A stretch of 64,000 nucleotides of DNA from Aedes albopictus (lineage: Eukaryota; Arthropoda; Insecta; Diptera; Culicidae). Positions 45,205 through 58,539 of the stretch are shown here, piece by piece (within the stretch, counting starts at the first letter, position 1; each line of letters opens with the position of its first letter). Both the position numbers and the translations under genes were made by a program. Below the pieces are notes generated by a model. That model saw only the letters and a list, made by a program, of their open reading frames with translations, made no database searches and was not told the origin of the DNA. The stretch lies in the NCBI RefSeq assembly GCF_035046485.1, contig NC_085138.1, forward strand, positions 64,472,580 through 64,536,579, in the 5' to 3' direction.

Positions 45205-47670
45205 AATTTTGAAACCCGGTCACCAAAAACATCGATTTGTATGCTGGAGTTTCAAGTTTCAAATAATTTTAATGCTTTCCCAACATCATCCACCAAGGTG
45301 GAAATCCACGAGAAAATCAGAACAAGCAAGACATTGGATGTCATTTAATTAGTGCCACACCACCGGCAAGAAAAGAAACACGGGAAAACTCAACCCGAGT
45401 CGATGAGAATAGTAAATTAAAGTTTTTTTAATACTAAAACTAAATCTGAAGGTAATTGGTTCCCTTATTTAGCATGTGGTTGCTATTTTCATCCTACTCA
45501 AAACTGAGGATTGAAGTGCTGTTTGTCTTGTTCATTATTTTTGTACATTTTTTTAGAAGTGAGCACGTATGAAAACAAAAAGAATGGAATCAATCTGTGC
45601 CGTAATCGCATGTTTTAGAATGGGATGAGTTTGGGGGTGTGAGAGTATTCATGGCAATCAGACCCTAAATGTCTCTTGAAACACTAGTTAAAAAAAATCA
45701 CCATTACTTAACATTTGCAAAAGGAAAAGTAAAGTAATACACCAGAAAGGACGAGAAAATTCCTTATCTCACTGCTATGCTTATATGTATTGGGACAGTA
45801 GGCCTATTTTGTCTACGACTTACAATATTTTTAAATAATGTTTCAAGGGAAAAAGTTCTACTTAAAGCTCTAAGGTGATAGTGAAGGGAAATAAATATCT
45901 CATTAAAACAACATTTACCCATCCTCATTGAAAATATAATTTTATCTTTCTTCTTAGGTATCCCAAAGAATTTATCTAAAGATATGAAGATAAATTCTTC
46001 TAGTATTTGCACTTAAAATTTTAAGAGTTTTATCATGATGGAGAGATTCCAACTATTTTTCTTCGGTATCAAGGATTTTTGTAGTGGTATTGGTAAAGAA
46101 TCCAAAAAGGATTCATTCAAAAATCCCTTTAAAAAAAAAATCTGGTTTGTTTCGAATTTATTTAAAATTCGAAAACAAGGTATATAAATTAGCACTTTGA
46201 TTTTGTTTCATAATTTATTATTACCAGGCTATTTCCTCTCGTTCGGGATGGAGTAGATAATAGGCAACAAAAAAAAGAAAGCCCGAGTGAAGTGAGCCCT
46301 ACCCTCTTCTCTCTGCAGGAGGACCTGAAGGCTCAATAGCTTACCTTCAACAGTCGCTCGCAAACACCTGTCGCGTAATGTAGCTTTTCGCGTTTGTCGT
46401 CGTCGTCGTCGCCGTCGTTATTGTCATCTTCATCGTCATACACGTGTTCATTCCAATAATCGGATCAGATAATCAAAACATCTCATGATCGAAACCGTTA
46501 CCGTGGCACTTACGTTGCAACTCCGATGCGAAGAAATTCCACCCGACAACGACATCAGAAACTCATACGGTAGCCTAATCGAAACCGAAGATCTTTCCAT
46601 CATCGGTTATATTGATGTGTGGCATCGCATCAATGCATTATGCATTGCATTGCATGCAATGAATGGTTCAGTGTTTCGCACGCATCCACATGCATGGGTT
46701 TTGCCCGAAGCGAAGAGAAAAGTGCAATCAAACATGACGGCCATCGATCGATCGATGGAAGTGAGAGTGCCACTTTGAATAACACCACCGATAATGATCA
46801 ATAGACGTGCATACGCAAGCGTGAGGAGTGAGGAAGCTCTGTGTGTCTAGTCTATAGGAGGTGGGAAATGGAATGCATGGAACGCGTGGGAAAAACGGAA
46901 CGTTTGGTGATTGGGGGTGTCGCCGGTGCGTGAAAAAAAACTACCTGAAGTGGAATTGAATTACATTAACAAACCAAAGTGCAATTTGCTGAAAAGAAAA
47001 CAGTTCAATACAATAAATTTAGCAGTTAATATTTGTTGGAACATACTGAACAACCCTACCACCCACAGTACTCGAGCACAACGCAGAGGAAATATCGAAG
47101 CGGATACATACGGAATGAGCTCAATGTTGTGGTAAAGTCGCATTGAAAATTTAGCCACGGGCGTTGCTTGCAGGTAAAGCATAAATGGTACAGAAATTAA
47201 CAAATTGAATAATTTCCAAAAGATTATTTGACGAATTTCCGAAAAAAAAAATATTTTTCTTCTTTCTCATCTTTGCCCATCGATGTTCGGACGCCTAACA
47301 TCTACAAATATGATAACATCAATAGTATGCCATTGAGATGCCAGATGCCACTAATCTAAACTAAACTAATTTAACAAGTTTGAAGAGTTCTGGAGGTTTG
47401 AAAAATGACAAAGTATACCGCATTATCGTTCAAGACACATCGTGAAATACTAACATTAAGATGTGTATCTACTTTTCAAAATAGTGATTTTGAACTCTTC
47501 AAATATTGAATTTCTCGGCTATGCAGTCAAAAAACTCTGTGAAACGACAACGGTTTTAATTGGTCCCCACATTTCGAAAATGCTACTTGCCATCAGGGAA
47601 AAGTGATTTAATTCGTTATGTGTCTGTGAACTGCCTAATCGGATACTCCAGCACAGTGCCAACAAAAAAA
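45205..47670. other. Intergenic DNA with simple repeats, no gene recognised
   Basis: A (GTC)n-like microsatellite lies at about 46396-46425, ATGCAT-rich sequence at 46628-46665 and GATC repeats at about 46744-46755. On the minus strand GACTGTTGAAG followed by GTAAGC near 46338-46350 resembles the end of an exon, but nothing confirms it. Confidence 0.4.
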
Positions 47671-47673
47671 AGC

Positions 47674-48784
47674 CTGCGCACTTTAGAATCAGTACACTTT
47701 CAACCGGCTGCAGATCAAAAACGGTTTCACTTGGAATAACGTTTTGTTAGGAGCAATTGAAGCTTATCTGTTGTAGTTTGTAGGAAGAATAAAAATTTGC
47801 TGTTTTTATTATTTTTCAGATGAACTATTGATCTGACTTAATAAATTGTTATATATAGCTATTGGCAATTTTTGAAAATCAAAGGCTTTCATAGATATTT
47901 AAAGTAAAAAAATGTTTTCGCATAAACTGTAGTTCGGCAAATGCGCATACGAGAAGGATACTATACGAATAGTATTGGTATACAAGAAACCAATGTTTTA
48001 ACGCAGAACAATATGAATAAACGTGGCTCGAAAGCTGTAAGGACGATTGCTGATGAAATTCGTAGGATGTGTTTGAATGGCGTGAAATATCTCACGAAAT
48101 TTTTAATAAAAATGAATCTACTCAGAAATATTTTATTTGTGATCATAGAATTACATCTATAGTTTTGTAATCCATATGATTTTCAGTGTTTTATCCATGA
48201 AAACTATCTTATTTAAGGTTTATAAGGAGGAGTTTGCATTACGACTGCTAATTTCCGACTAATGTGCAGGAAAACTGCTAATAAATCCAAAAATAATCCA
48301 TGTTTCGGTTTGAATTATGTTAGGCCACTTGAATTAGGGAATTGTAGATCCCAAAAACGATCCCAGGAAATATTTTTTTCATAAAAAATACTTTGAATAA
48401 AATTATGCCTTGAATATAGCGTGAATGCACGATAAGGCTATAAGTTTATTATGGTCTTGTGAACCGTATTTGTCAAGAGTTAAAAGTCGTAACTCGTTTT
48501 GAGCACATCTTTGATGAATATGCTTTTGTTTCTCGTGGAAATTCCAGCCCGTAAGCTGTGAAATTTGCAAGTGTCGACGATCATTGGTTTGTGCAGAAGA
48601 AAATGGCATGAATTTCACAATCAGATCAAAATTCCCCCTTAAAGAAATAAAAACCGCATTTTTTCATATCTTTCCTACAAAATACAATAGATAAGCTTCA
48701 TTTGCTTCATACAACATTTTTTTCTAGGTCAAACCGTGTTTGATTCGCAGCCGGCTTAAAGTGTACCGATTCTAAAGTGCGCAG
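47674..48784. mobile_element. 1.1 kb inverted-repeat element
   Basis: The left end CTGCGCACTTTAGAATCAGT and the right end (complement of ACCGATTCTAAAGTGCGCAG) are inverted over about 65 bp, including AAGTGTAC and CAGCCGG blocks. Internal frames (73 codons plus, 71 codons minus) are not recognisable. No clear target duplication was found. Confidence 0.65.
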
Positions 48785-50435
48785 ACTTTAAGTGAAGATA
48801 TCATTTAAAAAAAAACTACAACATGTACAGACTACTCAAAAATTACAACCAGACATTCCGCTTAGCAAAGACCACAGACACAGAACGAATTAAATGTTTT
48901 TTTTTTTTTTTGCGGTACGTTTTACAGCAGTACTGTAAATTTTTTTTCTGAAACGAAAAATTCTGATGGCTCCCAAGTGCAATATGCAAATCTACACCAA
49001 CCTAATGCTAGTTACATTCATCGCAACAGGTTTACGACAATGACAGAAATAAAACAAATGAAGATGAACTACGTGAGAAAACCCAACATTATCGTAATAT
49101 TCATTTATGTCTGGGATTCTCGAACTTTTTCAGCGATACAGTTATTGAAAATGTCGATCAACCTACAAATATTTACTAAATAAAAAATATATGGAGGGTA
49201 AAAATTTACTTCGTCATATGCGCTGATTCCCGTCATGTCAGATGGACATTAGCCAATAGTTGAAGATATTTCAACTTACCTTTGCCAATGACTCAGCAAA
49301 AACATGTAGACTATCAATAACCAGTCCCTACAGCAATTAATATCAAATAATTACGCAAAAATATCTATTTCAGTCCATTTACGGCTTCACAATTTTTCTC
49401 GTTTTGCGAATGACGAAGGCAACCGCACCAAAGCAACAGCTAGCCGAATTGTTCTTCATCACCGTTCAATTTTCACAGCGTCATATTCACTTTGTTTAAC
49501 CAACCTTGAACCAACACCCCACAAAAGCTCTGTGACATTTCAAAGTTGGATTTCAATGCTTCAAAATGCAGCAAAAACTGCTCAATTATTGGTATAAAGT
49601 GCTTTTCCACGTCGGAAAATTGTAAACAAACAAGTCGTCTTTGTCTTTGGGAATATGCAGGCAAATACCAGCTACATCTATCTCAATTCAAAAGCAGTCC
49701 ACTCAATAGTATTTTAAACACATTATTTGATTTGGATTGTGAATAATTTGATTTTTTTTTCCGGACACAGCTACGGTCAAATAATGATTTTTGGCTTTCC
49801 TATGTGCCATAGTGTCACGTAGAAGGTGTGAAGGAAATTAAATTTATATAGTGCCCAAGACTATAGACTATAGACTTGGACTAGATGTAAATAGAATTTA
49901 AGGGAAAATTATTCAACCTTATTATTTTAAGGAAATGGAAGTTGTTCAACCATATGTTTTTACAAACATAATATAAAAGCTAATTTATGAATAAGTCATT
50001 CAAAAAAAAAGGCTGTAAGACATTGGGCAAGATGCAACAAAAATAAGTATTGATCGGTGCTAAGTATGACGAGAATAAGCTTGAAACCCTAGTATTAATC
50101 ATTTTGAAGCAAGGTGGGATTTGTAAAGTAGAACTAATAGCTAAAGATTTCAATTCATAGCTGTGGTTAATTTCATTTGCATCTCAAAACCCACAATATT
50201 GACTTTCATTTTTGTTTAAGTTCACAAACAAAGATATTTTTTCTCAGTTGATCAGTACATCAAGGGCTTACGGATAGTGAACTAGTTGGTTCTGGGTTTA
50301 TTCGTTAGGTGACGCTAGTGAACTCTTTAAACATTCTGAACTTCTGTATCTCGAGAATCAGACAACATAGAAGAATTTTGAATTCGACAAGGTCGATCAG
50401 GACATCAAGAGCTATCTAATAGTGAACTAGTTCGG
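48785..50435. other. Intergenic DNA, nothing recognised
   Basis: AT-rich, with poly-T runs near 48898-48911. Short frames only. Confidence 0.4.
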
Positions 50436-51410
50436 TCACGCCCAATGCTCACTAAGTCACGCTCCACCTGATCCGCCCATCGTGCTCTCTGCGCTCCACG
50501 CCTTCTTGTGCCAACCGGATCTGTTGTGATCACCAACTTTGCAGACTTGTTGTCCGGCATTCTTGCAACATGTCCTGCCCATCATATCCTTCCGGCTTTG
50601 GCCACCTTCTGGATGCTGGGTTCGCCGTAAAGTGCAGCGAGCTTGTTGTTTCATCCTTCTCCGCCACACACCGTTTTCCTGCACCCCGCCGAAGATCGTC
50701 CTTAGCACGCGTCGCTCGAAAACTCCGAGTGCTTGCAGGTCCTCCTCGAGCATGGTCCATGTCTCGTGTCCGTAGAGGACCACCGGTCTTATTAGCGTTT
50801 TGTACAAGGTGCATTTGATGCGTGGGTGAATCTTTTTCGACCGCAGTTTCTTCTGGAGCCCGTAGTAGGCCCAACTTCCGCTGATGATGCACCTCCGAAT
50901 TTCACGGCTCACATTGTTGTCAGCCGTCAGTAAGAATCCGAGGTAGACGAATGCCTCCCCGTCTATAATAACATTACTACCCAGACGGATCCGGTCGTGT
51001 TCGGTTCCGCCTACCAGCATGTACTTTGTTTTTGAGGCATTCACCACCAGTCCGACCTTTGCTGCTTCGCGGTTCAGGCGGGTGTACAGCTCTGCCACTG
51101 TTCCAAATGTTCTGGCGATAATGTCCATGTCGTCCGTAAAGCACACAAATTGACCGGATTTTGTAAAAATCGTTCCCCGGCTGTTGAGCCAGGCTCGTCG
51201 CATTACACCTTCTAGAGCGATGTTGAAGAGTAGGCATGAGAGTCCGTCACCTTTTCGCAGTCCCCGGCGAGATTCGAATGAACTGGATAGTTCACCCGAA
51301 ACTCTTACGCAATTTTGCGCACCCTCCATCGTTGCTTTTATTTATCAGTCTAGTCAGCTTCCCAGGAAAGCCGTTTTCGTCCATGATTTTCCATAGCTCT
51401 GCGCGGGAGA
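50436..51410 (-). mobile_element. RTE-like LINE fragment D
   Basis: A minus-strand frame 51329-50457 of 290 codons spans the second half of the reverse transcriptase and the C-terminal part: VRVSGELSSSFESRRGLRKG, the catalytic box as FTDD instead of FADD, KTKYMLVGGTEHDRIRLG, REIRRCIISGSWAYYGLQKK, LRTIFGGVQENGVWRRRM. It is truncated at both ends. Confidence 0.85.
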
Positions 51411-51507
51411 ATGAGATGAGCAGAACGGTAATAAGGTGGTTCTTTAAAAATATGAAACATAAACCATGCTCAAAGAACACTTGCTAAGGTAATCTTTTGC
51501 TCAGTAT

Positions 51508-51605
51508 AGATAACGGTGTGTGGCGACAGAGGGTGAGCCACGTGCTCGCAAAGCCAGAAGGATACGGTGGGCAGGATATACTACTAGAATGCCGAATATC
51601 AACCC
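51508..51605 (+). mobile_element. Small fragment of the same LINE, opposite strand
   Basis: AACGGTGTGTGGCGACAGAG, GAGCCACGTGCTCGC and GGATACGGTGGGCAGGATAT match the C-terminal part of the LINE copies B and C, in plus orientation and with an internal deletion. Confidence 0.6.
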
Positions 51606-51609
51606 ATTA

Positions 51610-53270
51610 TATATAGAATTATTAGAATGATGCAAATTGGAATGCCTAAAAACTGTTGAAAACTATGCATTGATAAACTACTAGCACATTGTTTGAGTTA
51701 TTACTAATGTAATCCATTTCTGGAATATTTCAAACTGTAACTTTTTTTATTGAGAGATTATCAACTATGATCAGTCATCTAGAATAGATTTGCATAGCTC
51801 ATATAAATAAGGTAGCTGCGCAAAAAAAAAAATTCAACGTTTCACGTGCATATGCCCCACTGTGTATTAAAACGAAAATTTCACCGTAGATTTCCGTTGA
51901 GATGATTGCAATAACTTTCTTTTATGGGGTTGAGACACTCCAGAAAAAATCAGACATCTACTGTGATTGTGGCATAATTCGGGCGTTAATGGGTTAAAAA
52001 CATTTAGGACTACGCGATAATTTTAACATAAAAATGTCAGAAAGTGTAAATTGAGCCGGTCACATAAATTTACAACATAAAAATTCCAAAAGAATAATAC
52101 AATGTACTAAGGGCCAGGATCACAATCTAGCGGGACAAAATTAATTACTCCGAAATGAAGCATTTCCGGCACATGGTGTCTCAGACAAAGTTTTTTGTAA
52201 TGATCAGGGGCGTCAATTGCCAAGAGTTTAGCAATTCGCAACTTATCCGCATAGGTGGTGCCATCATCTAACTTTCTAGTTTTACGTCCCAGAGATTTCG
52301 CGTCTTCGACAAAGTTGTTCGTTTTGACAAATTAAACAACTCTTCGCCAGCTCAGTTCAATCACGGAGTAGCAACTACGAAGTATACGGTCACCAATGCT
52401 CATGCTCATACTCTGAAAATCAAATCCTAGTCCAATTCATTTCTAGAAGATCATTTAATGAAATTTCAAAGATAAAAATTCGCGAAGAAATTGGAAACAT
52501 AAATTGCGCCAAACTTCATTCTTAAGAAGAATCAATCAACTACATGACAATTTTGATGAAATTTGTCAAAATTATTGTTTTATCTTCAGTGATATTTCAG
52601 AAGATTAAAAAATGTTAATGATTCCTAAGCGACTTTAAGCACATATTTCTGAAAATATATTATGTATTAATTTTCGAGGATAACGGCTGATACTCGGGAA
52701 TTGTAGAATCATTTTAGAGGAATTCTTATAGAGCTTAGTAAAAATATCAATTACATATTCCAGTGATTGAAGTAATTTATGGAAGAGATTTACAAGGAAG
52801 TTGTCTCTCTCTCACATTCTTTTACGATTATTACCAAGATTATTACTATGTTTATCACGTAGTAATAGAACTTTTATTACCCTTTTTAACACAGACCTGA
52901 GATAATCTTTTAACTAAATATTTATGCAAAATATAGCGAAATACGTAAATGTAACTAAGTTATCAGCAGAGCAGAAAAAACTAAAGAAAAGAGAGGTTAT
53001 TTTTTAAAAAGGTTCTTTTTCAAAAATGTGCGACCTTTTAAGAGGTGCTTCTACTGGAAAGTAAAGACTGGATTATGCGCAATACAGCCCAGTAATTACT
53101 TATACAGTAATTACCTTAAGGTCATTACCATCCCTATCTCATGGAACCGGCAGAACTGTCAGCAAGTTTGGGGAAGGGTAACCAAAATCGGCGGATAATT
53201 TGGCCATCGGCTGACAGTGAATAAGGATTGGCTCCGGCAAATTCGATTGTCTGTTCCCTATGTTAGGGGC
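51610..53270. other. Intergenic DNA, nothing recognised
   Basis: AT-rich sequence with no frame above about 60 codons and no clear repeat ends. Confidence 0.4.
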
Positions 53271-53364
53271 GGTTGATCAACGTGCGATTGCCAATAAACG
53301 AGTCTAAGCTGAACTGTGCACCATGGTCCTCCGGAAAGTGGATTGGTGTTTGGTGTTTTGTAGG

Positions 53365-55965
53365 TGATACTGGTGGACCGACGCGATTGCGGACCTGCGC
53401 CGCGCCTGCCTACGGGCTAGGCGGCGGATTCAGCGAGCACGATCAGAGGAAGAGCGAAACGAACGGCGAATGGTGTTCGCCGCTGCAAAAGCCGCGCTTA
53501 AGACCGAGATAAGAGCAAGCAAAAAGGCCTGCTTTGAGGGTCTCTGTCAGAGTACCAATACGAACCCGTGGGATGACGCCTACAGGATCGTTATGGCCAA
53601 GACGAGAGGTGTGATGGCTGCTACAGAGCAATCTCCAGAGATGTTTGAGGGGATCATTGGAGGACTTTTTCTGCGTCATGATCCTAGTCCTTGGCCTCCT
53701 TTCGTAGGACAGCCGGGGACTGGGGCTGGCAATGAGGAGAGGGTCACCGATGTGGAACTTGCGGGGATAGCTAAGTCCCTTAGCGTAGGTAAGGCCCCAG
53801 GACCGGACGGAGTTCCGAACCTGGCCTTAAAAGTAGCTATTGCAGAGGCTCCCGAGATGCTCAGGTCTGCTATGCAGAAATGCCTAGACGAGGCAGTTTT
53901 CCCAGAAGCTTGGAAGAGGCAGAGCCTGGTACTAAAGGCGGGGAAACCACCCGGAGACCCGTCGGCATATAGACCAATATGCTTGATTGACACGGCGGAG
54001 AAGGTGCTTGAAAAGATCATCCTCAATAGAATGTTGGTTGAGGTTCACTGAGGGCGAAAATATACTAGTTTACGACACGGAGGTGGGTCAGAAGTGCTTT
54101 CACATAACCTAAGGAGTCCGGCAAGATTCCATCCTGGGTCCGGTGTTATGGAATGTCATGTACGACGAGGTGTTGAGGTTAGAGTACCCAGTGAGAGTGG
54201 AGATTGTCGGATTTGCCGACGATATTACGCTCGAAACGAATCGAGGAGGTGAAGTTGACTACCGACCACTCGATCAAGGTTGTGGAGGCGTGGATGCGGT
54301 CCAGGAAACTGGATCTGGCTCACCACAAGACAGAGGTGACGGTTGTTAACAACCGGAAGTCGGAGCAGCAGACGGAGATCAGTGTAGGAGAGTGCACTAT
54401 CCTGTCAAAGCGCTCCGTCAAACACTTGGGCGTGATGATCGACGAAAGCTTACCTTCGGTAGCCACGTCGATTATGCCTGTAAAAGAGCCTCCACAGCTA
54501 TTGCGGCACTGTCCCGGATGATGTCCAATAGCTCTGCGGTGTACGCCAGTAAGCGCAAGCTTCTGGCTAGTGTTGCTACGTCCATACTTAGGTATGGCGG
54601 CCCGGCGTGGGGTACCGCGCTAAGTACTGAATGCTACCGACGGAAGCTGGAAAGTACTTACAGGCTTATGTGCCTGAGCGCGCGTGGGACAGTTCCATCA
54701 CAGGAAGGTGGACCCATAGGTTGATACCAAGGGTAGATAGTTGGATTAATAGGCGCCAAGGGGAAGTTACATTCCACCTGACACAGATCTTTACAGGTCA
54801 TGGTTGCTTCCGACAGTATCTACACCGTTTCGGGCATGCGGATTCTCCCGAATGCCCAGTGTGCAATGGTTTAGAGGAAACGGCGGAACACGTTTTGTTC
54901 GTGTGCCCGCGTTTTCGCACAATGCGTGACCGCATGCTTGCCACATGCGGGGAGGACACAACTCCGGACAATTTGGTCCAGAGGATGTGTAGGGATGAGG
55001 CTAGCTGGAACGCCGTTTCAACGGCTATCACCCATATCGTCTGGGAGCTACAGAGGAGGTGGCGCGTGGACTTGGAGAATGGCTAGTCCAGATGCAGTAC
55101 AAGAGGTGGTCCAGGGGTTCGAAGTCGGCTTCGTAGGTCATACCGGTGCCCTGCGGTCAAGATCAACCCTTACAGCGATTAAGTGGCCGCGGAGAGGAAG
55201 TCCCGGTAGCGGTGCTGTCGTGGCGTCGGTCTACTGGGTTGGATCCGAGCCCGCGGTTGGAAAGGGGTCCCCCGCAAAGGTCGGGGTAGATGTGACCCTG
55301 CTGTCCGCAACCTTGGGGCTGTCCATAAACCACGTGGTCATAAGGGGGGGGGGGGATGGGGTTCGGCCAATGACCATTTTGTATGGACAAATAAAAAAAA
55401 TTGTATGGACTAATGACCACGCGGGAGGGGGGGGGGGGTTGAAAAGTCCCGAAAAAATGACCACGTGGTTTATGGACAGCCCCCTTCGGGTGCATCTGAT
55501 AGGGCCTGAAGGGTAGTGATACCCTTCCTTTGCGGGCAGGTCAGATCGAGTTGCACGTGGGCATCAGTTCTTGATGTCTGCAAAGCAGTTGGGCGCGGGC
55601 GGGGTTGACCCTGCCCGCCTTCCGAGGACAAAGGGAGTGGCGAGGACCACTCGGGAAACTGGCTAAGCGCCAGCATGTTGCCGTGATGTACTCTCCAGAG
55701 CGAGTGTTCGTTGCTGCTAGGCTACGCAGCTAACCTTGAGGGTGCGATGTGCACTAGCCCCTCTCTGAAGCAATACTTTCTTGGTGGTTCCGGAGAGCCG
55801 TAGGGTTTGGCGACCATAGGAATGCGTTTTAGTGGGTCGAGGAGAGAGTAGTCCTGGCTTTTACTAGTGTTGTAGAAGACGGTCTTAACCCCACACTACC
55901 CTAACCTTCCTGTTAGGTTGTCTGTTGAGCAGATTTTTCCCCCTATGGTTTAGAAGGAAAAAAAA
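53365..55965 (+). mobile_element. R1-clade-like LINE, decayed
   Basis: From about 53369 one frame reads WWTDAIADLRRACLRARRR and continues through 53470-54051 with KAPGPDGVPNLALK and YRPICLIDTAEKVLEKIILN, typical of R1-clade ORF2. The middle of the reverse transcriptase is deleted at about 54050, after which GVRQDSILGPVLWNVMYDE, GFADDITLE and VKHLGVMIDE appear in changing frames. The C-terminal zinc-knuckle-like region (CPVCNGLEETAEHVLFVCPR) is in frame 54631-55086. A 3' UTR follows to an A-rich end at about 55955-55967. A MITE sits inside the 3' UTR. GC content is higher than in flanking DNA. Confidence 0.85.
55315..55484. mobile_element. 170-bp MITE inside the R1-like LINE 3' UTR
   Basis: Inverted ends GGGGCTGTCCATAAACCACG and its complement at 55465-55484 are nearly perfect over 26 bases. 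The interior has two long G runs (about 55347-55355, 55428-55438). The target duplication is unclear. Confidence 0.75.
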
Positions 55966-55975
55966 ATATGCCAAA

Positions 55976-57680
55976 CCGCAAAGTGATCCGACGCCTGTAA
56001 AAAAAGTTATACATTTTCATATCAAATGCATCATCGCAAGGATTCTGCGTGTTGTTAATTTAGCTTACTTGATTTGGGTTCCAGATATTTAAAATTCGTA
56101 AAAATTATCCACTATAAAAAAAAACGAGAATAGTCACATAGATTGTTCGTTATATTGAGACCAATAATCTCATCTCAGTATTATTTTATAAATTTATTTT
56201 TTACGGAGCACTCACCCAGTTGCTCGCACATGTAAAGCAATCAGCCGCAGTCAGCATTGGCAGCTCACCACGAGCGCACATGCGGGTATCCTCCAATCAC
56301 CATTTCTTTATCTATATACACAAGTATCGTTCGTTGTTCGTTTGCTGGCGAGTCGATGATCTCACGCGGTGCGACTGCCCAGCCCTCAAGTGGATTATTA
56401 CCGAAACATACCGGCACCACCCGACTGCTCGCTCAGCACTGACAGAAGCTAAAATGCGTTCAACTTTCGCGTGTGCTATACCTAATACCCGCCACAGCCC
56501 GGACTGTTTGTTTCATTGCTACGAAAGAAAATTGTTTGGGTGTTTTTCGCGGACAGCAGACAGCCCCAGCCCCATTTCGAGACAGCAGCTCTCATAGTGA
56601 CGTGAGTATTCTCCAAACGCCAAGTAGAAAATCAGTTCAGCAGTAGTGTGTGCTTGCCTTTTCCGCTATCGAGAACGACAACTGCGGAGTACCATAACTT
56701 GAGCTATTAGTAGAATTTGGTTCTCAGCATAAGCATTTCCAGTGCAATCATTTGGAGCTCAAGTGCCAATCGCGCAGTGATGATGAATCAGGTGTAAATT
56801 ACGTTGTGTTAAACGATGCGGAATCGTTTTTACGGAGGCGAGTTGATTGGGATGACGCGAACGATTTCACGGTCATCGAGGCGTTGAACAAGTGGAACAA
56901 AACTCTTGAACAGTTTGCAGCGCTGCGCTGGTGCGGATAAGTGATAGGGGTGTAGTTGCATATTGCTAGAAGAGCAAGTGTCACCGAATAAGTACTTGGT
57001 TCTAGCATGTGAAATTTAATAAGCGAGAAATCACATAATCCTCTCCGGTATTACATCTTACTGGCGTTTGATGGAGAAGATCGTCAACAGATATTGCACG
57101 TGAAGAACAGCAAAACGCGATATATCATAGTGAATTAGCTAGTCTGTGACACAGTGGATCTGAACAAAAATGCAAAGGCAAAATTGCCGACTTATATGTG
57201 ATACGATTGTGTTTTAGATCGCCGCTGTGCTACGGCTTAACAAGCAAATTAAGTGAATACACTTATTTACTACTTTTGCTTTTGAGCTGCTTCGTGTATT
57301 GACGTAGCAAACCTCCTACACAGCAGCGGAAAGTCAACCGGAATAATTACTCCTGGGCACCAAACCTACACGCAACCATCCATGTGAGAAGAGTTCGGCA
57401 AAAATAACGATAAGCGTTTAAAAAAAACTGATGAATTGTGAAAATTTGTGAACATTGAAGCAATTTGCCGTAACAACCGCAGTATGGACTTAACGAAGAC
57501 AGTGGATACCGGCAGGATGGAGCGGCAGCTATGTTTTTCTACCATTTTAACGAGTAAATAGTCGAAGTGAAAAATGAAAACAAGAGGAAGCAAATGAACG
57601 TCCTCAACTGGAACGACGGCGGCGCGATTGATACCCATACCCATACCCTGTGGAAGCGTGGGTGATATACATATTGAGGT
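55976..57680 (+). promoter_or_regulatory. Candidate promoter and 5' UTR exon of the downstream gene
   Basis: The only long non-repetitive, GC-richer stretch in this half of the window. TCAGT at 56632-56636 matches the arthropod initiator, and GACGTGAGT at 56599-56607 and GTGGGTGATA near 57659-57668 resemble splice donors. Short upstream frames occur, for example ATG at 57484 (25 codons) and ATG at 57594. A long 5' UTR exon here splicing to 63516 would explain why the acceptor there abuts the ATG. This linkage is inference. Confidence 0.3.
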
Positions 57681-57846
57681 AAATTACATGCAAAGTGTTA
57701 CAACTCGTAGTACACAGAGAAACAAAAAGTGGGCTGTCACTGTTTTTGTTTTTGAGATAGTTTGTTAAAAGATTAAATAACGATGATTTACGACATGTTT
57801 CTTTGAATCCCATACTTTCTCAAAATTACCTATACAGGTCAGCCAA

Positions 57847-57975
57847 GGGGTCGTTCATAAATGACGTAGCTTTTTAAGCGAGTTTTAATACCCTCCTCCC
57901 CCTCGTAGCATTTCGTCACAAATTTGGATACCCCCCCCCCCCCTATAAATGACGTAGCGGGGGGCCCCCTCAACA
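57847..57975. repeat. Partial MITE, family GGGGTCGTTCATAAATGACG
   Basis: One end (GGGGTCGTTCATAAATGACG) and a C-run at about 57931-57943 are present. The ATAAATGACGTAGC block recurs in direct, not inverted, orientation near 57945, so the copy is rearranged. It is related to 60500-60601. Confidence 0.55.
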
Positions 57976-58096
57976 AAATTGTCATGTCAAAAAGCAAGTA
58001 ACGAAAAAACTCGAAACTTAGTTCTGATTTCAATTTTAACTTGTATGTTTAACGAATATTATTAAAAAACAACAATAGCAAGAAAACATTGCCGAC

Positions 58097-58273
58097 TGTG
58101 GAGCGGATCTGGTGTGATGGTTAAAGCACGTGACTATCACGTCGAGGACCTGGGATCGAATTCCACTCCCGACATACATACTCGCAAAATGTGAGTTCTT
58201 CCTTCGGTAGAGAAGTAAAGCGTGGGTCCCGAGATGAACTAACCCAGGGCGCGTTAATATAAAAAGAAAAAAT
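58097..58273 (+). mobile_element. Complete tRNA-headed SINE with 11-bp target duplication
   Basis: ACATTGCCGAC flanks both sides (58086-58096 and 58274-58284). The head contains TGTGATGGTTAAAGCACG (A box) and CTGGGATCGAATTCCACT (B box). The body has ATGTGAGTTCTTCCTTCGG and AGCGTGGGTCCCGAGATGAA, and the tail is A-rich (ATATAAAAAGAAAAA). Clean boundaries make this the reference copy for the family also seen at 37480. Confidence 0.85.
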
Positions 58274-58539
58274 ACATTGCCGACCGGCCAGGTTCAAGTC
58301 GCCAACATCAAGACCATAGGTGCAACCAGAAGAGATTATCACCAAAGCTAATGACTCAATAATTCACCTATCGTTCTGCTCAATGCCGGAAGACAGGAAA
58401 TTGATGCTCCCAATACAGTTCAATATCATATTATTCTGGGAGCTCTTTCGAAAATATTAGTTGGCTCACTAACAAATTTGTTAAGAATACATATCAATTT
58501 GGCTTCATTTGAATAAAATTCATCACGACATTTGAAGGA

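Noticed and set aside
56220..56597. 125-codon frame in the candidate promoter region
   Set aside because: No recognisable similarity and an unconvincing start; more likely non-coding upstream sequence.
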